This document shows, piece after piece, positions 24,988-27,038 of a DNA stretch of 27,038 bases. The notes beneath the pieces are model-generated. The model was given only the letters and a program-made list of their open reading frames with translations, had not been told where the DNA came from and made no database searches. The stretch is from CAINEC01 sp046303115 (GTDB taxonomy: Bacteria > Bacteroidota > Bacteroidia > AKYH767-A > OLB10), in contig JBKCGZ010000141.1 in the NCBI GenBank assembly GCA_046303115.1, positions 1-27,038 of the forward strand, in the 5' to 3' direction. Numbering within the stretch: the stretch's first letter is position 1; each line of letters begins with the position of its first letter. The position numbers were made by a program, and so were the translations under genes.

Positions 24988-26445
24988 ATGGACATTTTAA
25001 GTAAAACAATTAAAAAGCTTTCTTCGGAAGAATATCAGACGTTGTTATACGAAGTTTCTGGTAAGAAAAAGAATAAACCTTACATGGTTTTAGAAGCAAC
25101 TCGCAATAGTAACATTGATGATAGCGAGTTAATGGAAATGCTTCAAGTAAATGCAAGTGCTTATTATACGCTTAAGTCTCGACTTAATTCTAAAATAGCA
25201 GGTATTCTTAGCAAGAAGGTAGAGAACCCAATTCAAACCTTAATGGATGAAGTTTCTCGTGTTCCAGCTCATTTATTTGGTAATAATAGAGATTTTTCAA
25301 TTCGCGCGTTGCGTGAATTAGAAAAACAGTTAATTGAATATGATCTAAATGCTGAACTTATTTTGGTTTACAAAACTTTAGCACAGTTGCATTTATTTTC
25401 TGAAGAATATGATTACTTCGAAAATAAGTATAAGCGACATGTAGCATTTTCTTTAGCTGTTTCAAAAGCAGAGAATATTTTCTTCAAATTTTTAAAGAAG
25501 ATTGGTGAATATCAATTAAATCAAAGTAATTCAGATCAGGAGGAGATCGTGATGATGAAGCGCGAACTTTCTAATATTTGTGAATTATATGATTCTCACC
25601 GATTATTTGTTCTTTACAATATTGCAAACATTTATTATTTATGTAATGTACAAGTGAATAATGAAGGTTTGGCATCTCGTGAAATAGAGATTGATTCAAC
25701 ACTTCAAAAGATGAATGATATTTTCGAGAAATATCCACTAGATACATTCTATCAGAATATTAAAGGCATAACTAACTTATTGTATTTTGAATATTATACA
25801 AAGACAAAAAATGTAGTTCGTGCTGATTATTATTTAAATAAAGTGCACGCTATTATGCCTGATTTAGCAGAAAAGCCAACAATGCATTTCTTTTTAGTTC
25901 AATTCCTTCATGCTAAAATCTCAAAGTATAATTTTGATTCAAATCTTGAGCAGCTTTCATTTGGTTACGATATAATCGAGAATCAATTGGATATTAAAGA
26001 GAATGAAACCTATCATTTAGTATCTGCTTACCGCTATATGGCTACTGTTAAGTTTTATGCGAAAGATTTTCAAGGCGCAGCGAAAAAAATTAATCAGCTT
26101 AGAAATAGAATTGCATTGAAGCAACATCTTGTTGCAGATGTGGATAATAAAATTTTTCAGGCTTTGCAATACTGCATTTTAGGAGAAGATAGCCTTTGTA
26201 TGCAAATCGTAAGTAGTCTAAAGCGTCAAATAAAAGATAACGAATCACAATTTGAATCTACAAAGGCTATGATTAAAATTCTTAAAACTGCACTTAAGCC
26301 AGCTGACTACAGAAAGAAGATGAAAAAAATTGCTGAAATGTGGAATGAGTTTGAGTCAATTAACAAAACTCCATATTTTGTCATGAAGAATATAAAGCTG
26401 GATGAAACAACACTGAGAAAGATGTGTAACCCACTTAAAAGTTAA
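24988..26445 (+). CDS. Cytoplasmic helical-repeat protein with possible N-terminal helix-turn-helix
   Basis: I do not recognise this 485-residue protein. It has no signal peptide or membrane segment. Residues 1-72 could form a small winged-helix-like unit: DDSELMEMLQVNASAYYTLKSRLNSKIAG looks like two helices of a helix-turn-helix; this is inferred from pattern only. The remainder (about 85-470) is almost wholly alpha-helical, with pairs such as ALRELEKQLIEYDLNAELILVYKTLAQLHLFSEEYDYF and YHLVSAYRYMATVKFYAKDFQGAAKKINQL that read as degenerate TPR units. It is divergent from the FN3/PKD operon and ends at a bidirectional terminator. A regulator with a TPR sensing domain is one possibility; a scaffold is another. 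Confidence 0.75.
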   Translation: MDILSKTIKKLSSEEYQTLLYEVSGKKKNKPYMVLEATRNSNIDDSELMEMLQVNASAYYTLKSRLNSKIAGILSKKVENPIQTLMDEVSRVPAHLFGNNRDFSIRALRELEKQLIEYDLNAELILVYKTLAQLHLFSEEYDYFENKYKRHVAFSLAVSKAENIFFKFLKKIGEYQLNQSNSDQEEIVMMKRELSNICELYDSHRLFVLYNIANIYYLCNVQVNNEGLASREIEIDSTLQKMNDIFEKYPLDTFYQNIKGITNLLYFEYYTKTKNVVRADYYLNKVHAIMPDLAEKPTMHFFLVQFLHAKISKYNFDSNLEQLSFGYDIIENQLDIKENETYHLVSAYRYMATVKFYAKDFQGAAKKINQLRNRIALKQHLVADVDNKIFQALQYCILGEDSLCMQIVSSLKRQIKDNESQFESTKAMIKILKTALKPADYRKKMKKIAEMWNEFESINKTPYFVMKNIKLDETTLRKMCNPLKS

Positions 26446-26446
26446 A

Positions 26447-26475
26447 AAAAAGTCCCGATTTATTCGGGACTTTTT
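26447..26475. terminator. Bidirectional rho-independent terminator
   Basis: The arms AGTCCCGA (26451-26458) and TCGGGACT (26464-26471) are perfectly complementary around a five-base loop. They are extended by A and T runs on either side to a 12-bp stem. It lies between the stop at 26445 and the convergent stop at 26479 and can serve both genes. Confidence 0.9.
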
Positions 26476-26478
26476 CAT

Positions 26479-26871
26479 TTAAAAATCGATTGCATTTAAA
26501 TATTTTTCATTCAAAGGCTTGTTTACGTATTTGTAGACAAACTTGTTTGTAGAAGCTCTGTTGATATCCTCTGGACTAATAGATGAGGATAGTACAATGA
26601 TTTTGCAGTTATTTTTAAGATCTTCATTTAAGGCTTCAAACTCTGATAAAAACGCGAAACCATCTTTGCCTGGCATATTCAAATCAAGAAAAATTACTTG
26701 AGGGAATTCATTTAAATCGGATAGGGATTGTAAAAAGTTTAACGAATCATCAGTCGAATTTTTAACTATAACTTCCGCTGAAAAATTACTGGCCGAAATC
26801 ATTCGTTCGTTAATGAAATTGTCAATCTCATTATCATCTATGAGCAAAACTCTTTTAAAGCGTGCTTCCAT
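26479..26871 (-). CDS. Single-domain response regulator (CheY-like receiver)
   Basis: A 130-residue receiver domain with no output domain. The acidic pocket is D12-D13 (LLIDDNEIDN), the phosphoacceptor is D63 in VIFLDLNMPGKDGF, the switch Ser is in IIVLSSSIS (95-96) and the conserved Lys is K118 in VNKPLN. This REC subtype (LLIDDNEIDNFI start) is common in Bacteroidota as a stand-alone protein or in phosphorelays. No kinase is adjacent; the kinase at 17584 is about 8 kb away and linkage is not shown. It begins 32 bases after the tRNA-Phe 3' end on the same strand. Confidence 0.9.
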   Translation of the reverse strand: MEARFKRVLLIDDNEIDNFINERMISASNFSAEVIVKNSTDDSLNFLQSLSDLNEFPQVIFLDLNMPGKDGFAFLSEFEALNEDLKNNCKIIVLSSSISPEDINRASTNKFVYKYVNKPLNEKYLNAIDF

Positions 26872-26903
26872 TCTTATTTATGAGATTGATAGTTAACTAT
26901 TTG

Positions 26904-26976
26904 TGGTGATGGGCGGAATCGAACCGTCGACACAAGGATTTTCAGTCCTTTGCTCTACCAACTGAGCTACATCACC
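26904..26976 (-). tRNA. tRNA-Phe (GAA)
   Basis: A 73-base cloverleaf on the minus strand: acceptor GGTGATG/CATCACC, D arm GCTC-AGTTGGTA-GAGC, anticodon arm AAGGA-CTGAAAA-TCCTT with anticodon GAA, T loop TTCGATT, discriminator A. The CCA end is not encoded (CAA follows). The T stem GACGG/CCGCC contains one A-C mismatch; all other stems pair fully. Confidence 0.95.
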
Positions 26977-26987
26977 TGTTGAGGGCG

Positions 26988-27017
26988 CAAAAGTATGATA
27001 TTTTTATCAATTTCAAA
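26988..27017 (-). promoter_or_regulatory. Primary-sigma promoter of tRNA-Phe
   Basis: On the minus strand TTTG (27014-27017) and TACTTTTG (26988-26995) are 18 bases apart, the same spacing as at the desaturase gene. They lie 11 bases upstream of the tRNA 5' end, so transcription would start a few bases before the mature end. Confidence 0.65.
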
Positions 27018-27038
27018 TCTATTTAAAGAAATTAAAAG

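Overview
This is an AT-rich chromosomal window from a member of the Bacteroidota, most likely a free-living Flavobacteriia/Chitinophagia-type lineage. The reasons are a gldB gliding lipoprotein gene, a very long PKD-repeat surface protein, DUF4476 and DUF6089 proteins, a gamma-alpha fused 2-oxoacid:ferredoxin oxidoreductase, and several copies of the Bacteroidota primary-sigma -7 element TAnnTTTG in front of genes. I see no insertion sequence, prophage, CRISPR array or rRNA. Genes are tightly packed and no gene-free stretch exceeds 300 bases; the longest is the 264-base divergent region 24724-24987.

Layout. 1-177: C-terminal end of a polyprenyl diphosphate synthase, abutting a convergent front-end-type fatty acid desaturase (178-1245). 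1379-4593: a minus-strand cluster gldB, a glyoxalase II-like hydrolase and an exported protein of unknown function. Head to head with gldB, sharing bases of the start codon, is a plus-strand pair: an outer-membrane beta-barrel gene and nadE (4592-6896). 6902-9811: korA-korB. 9940-10692: an exported DUF4476 protein with its own terminator. 10791-11165: the fluoride channel crcB, abutting a small SET-domain methyltransferase with a histone-H1-like lysine tail. 11728-18564: on the minus strand, a sensor histidine kinase, gpmI, a PorG-like DUF6089 barrel and mfd.

18602-24723 holds the most distinctive locus: a membrane-anchored FN3-like protein followed by an 1835-residue exported protein with 18 PKD repeats. 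That protein breaks off inside an FN3-like domain and lacks the type IX secretion C-terminal signal I would expect. Facing it is a 485-residue cytoplasmic protein with a possible N-terminal helix-turn-helix and a TPR-like helical body (24988-26445). The region between the two transcription units carries two oppositely oriented copies of an ECF-sigma-like promoter, (G/A)TAAC-N16-CGTA, one for each side. I consider this paired control of a putative regulator and a surface-protein operon the best candidate here for an undescribed system. The window closes with a bidirectional terminator, a single-domain response regulator and tRNA-Phe(GAA) with a clear -33/-7 promoter.

Start choices differ from the longest open frame for the desaturase, hydrolase, gldB, the barrel gene, crcB and gpmI. 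mfd and the DUF6089 gene start at GTG.
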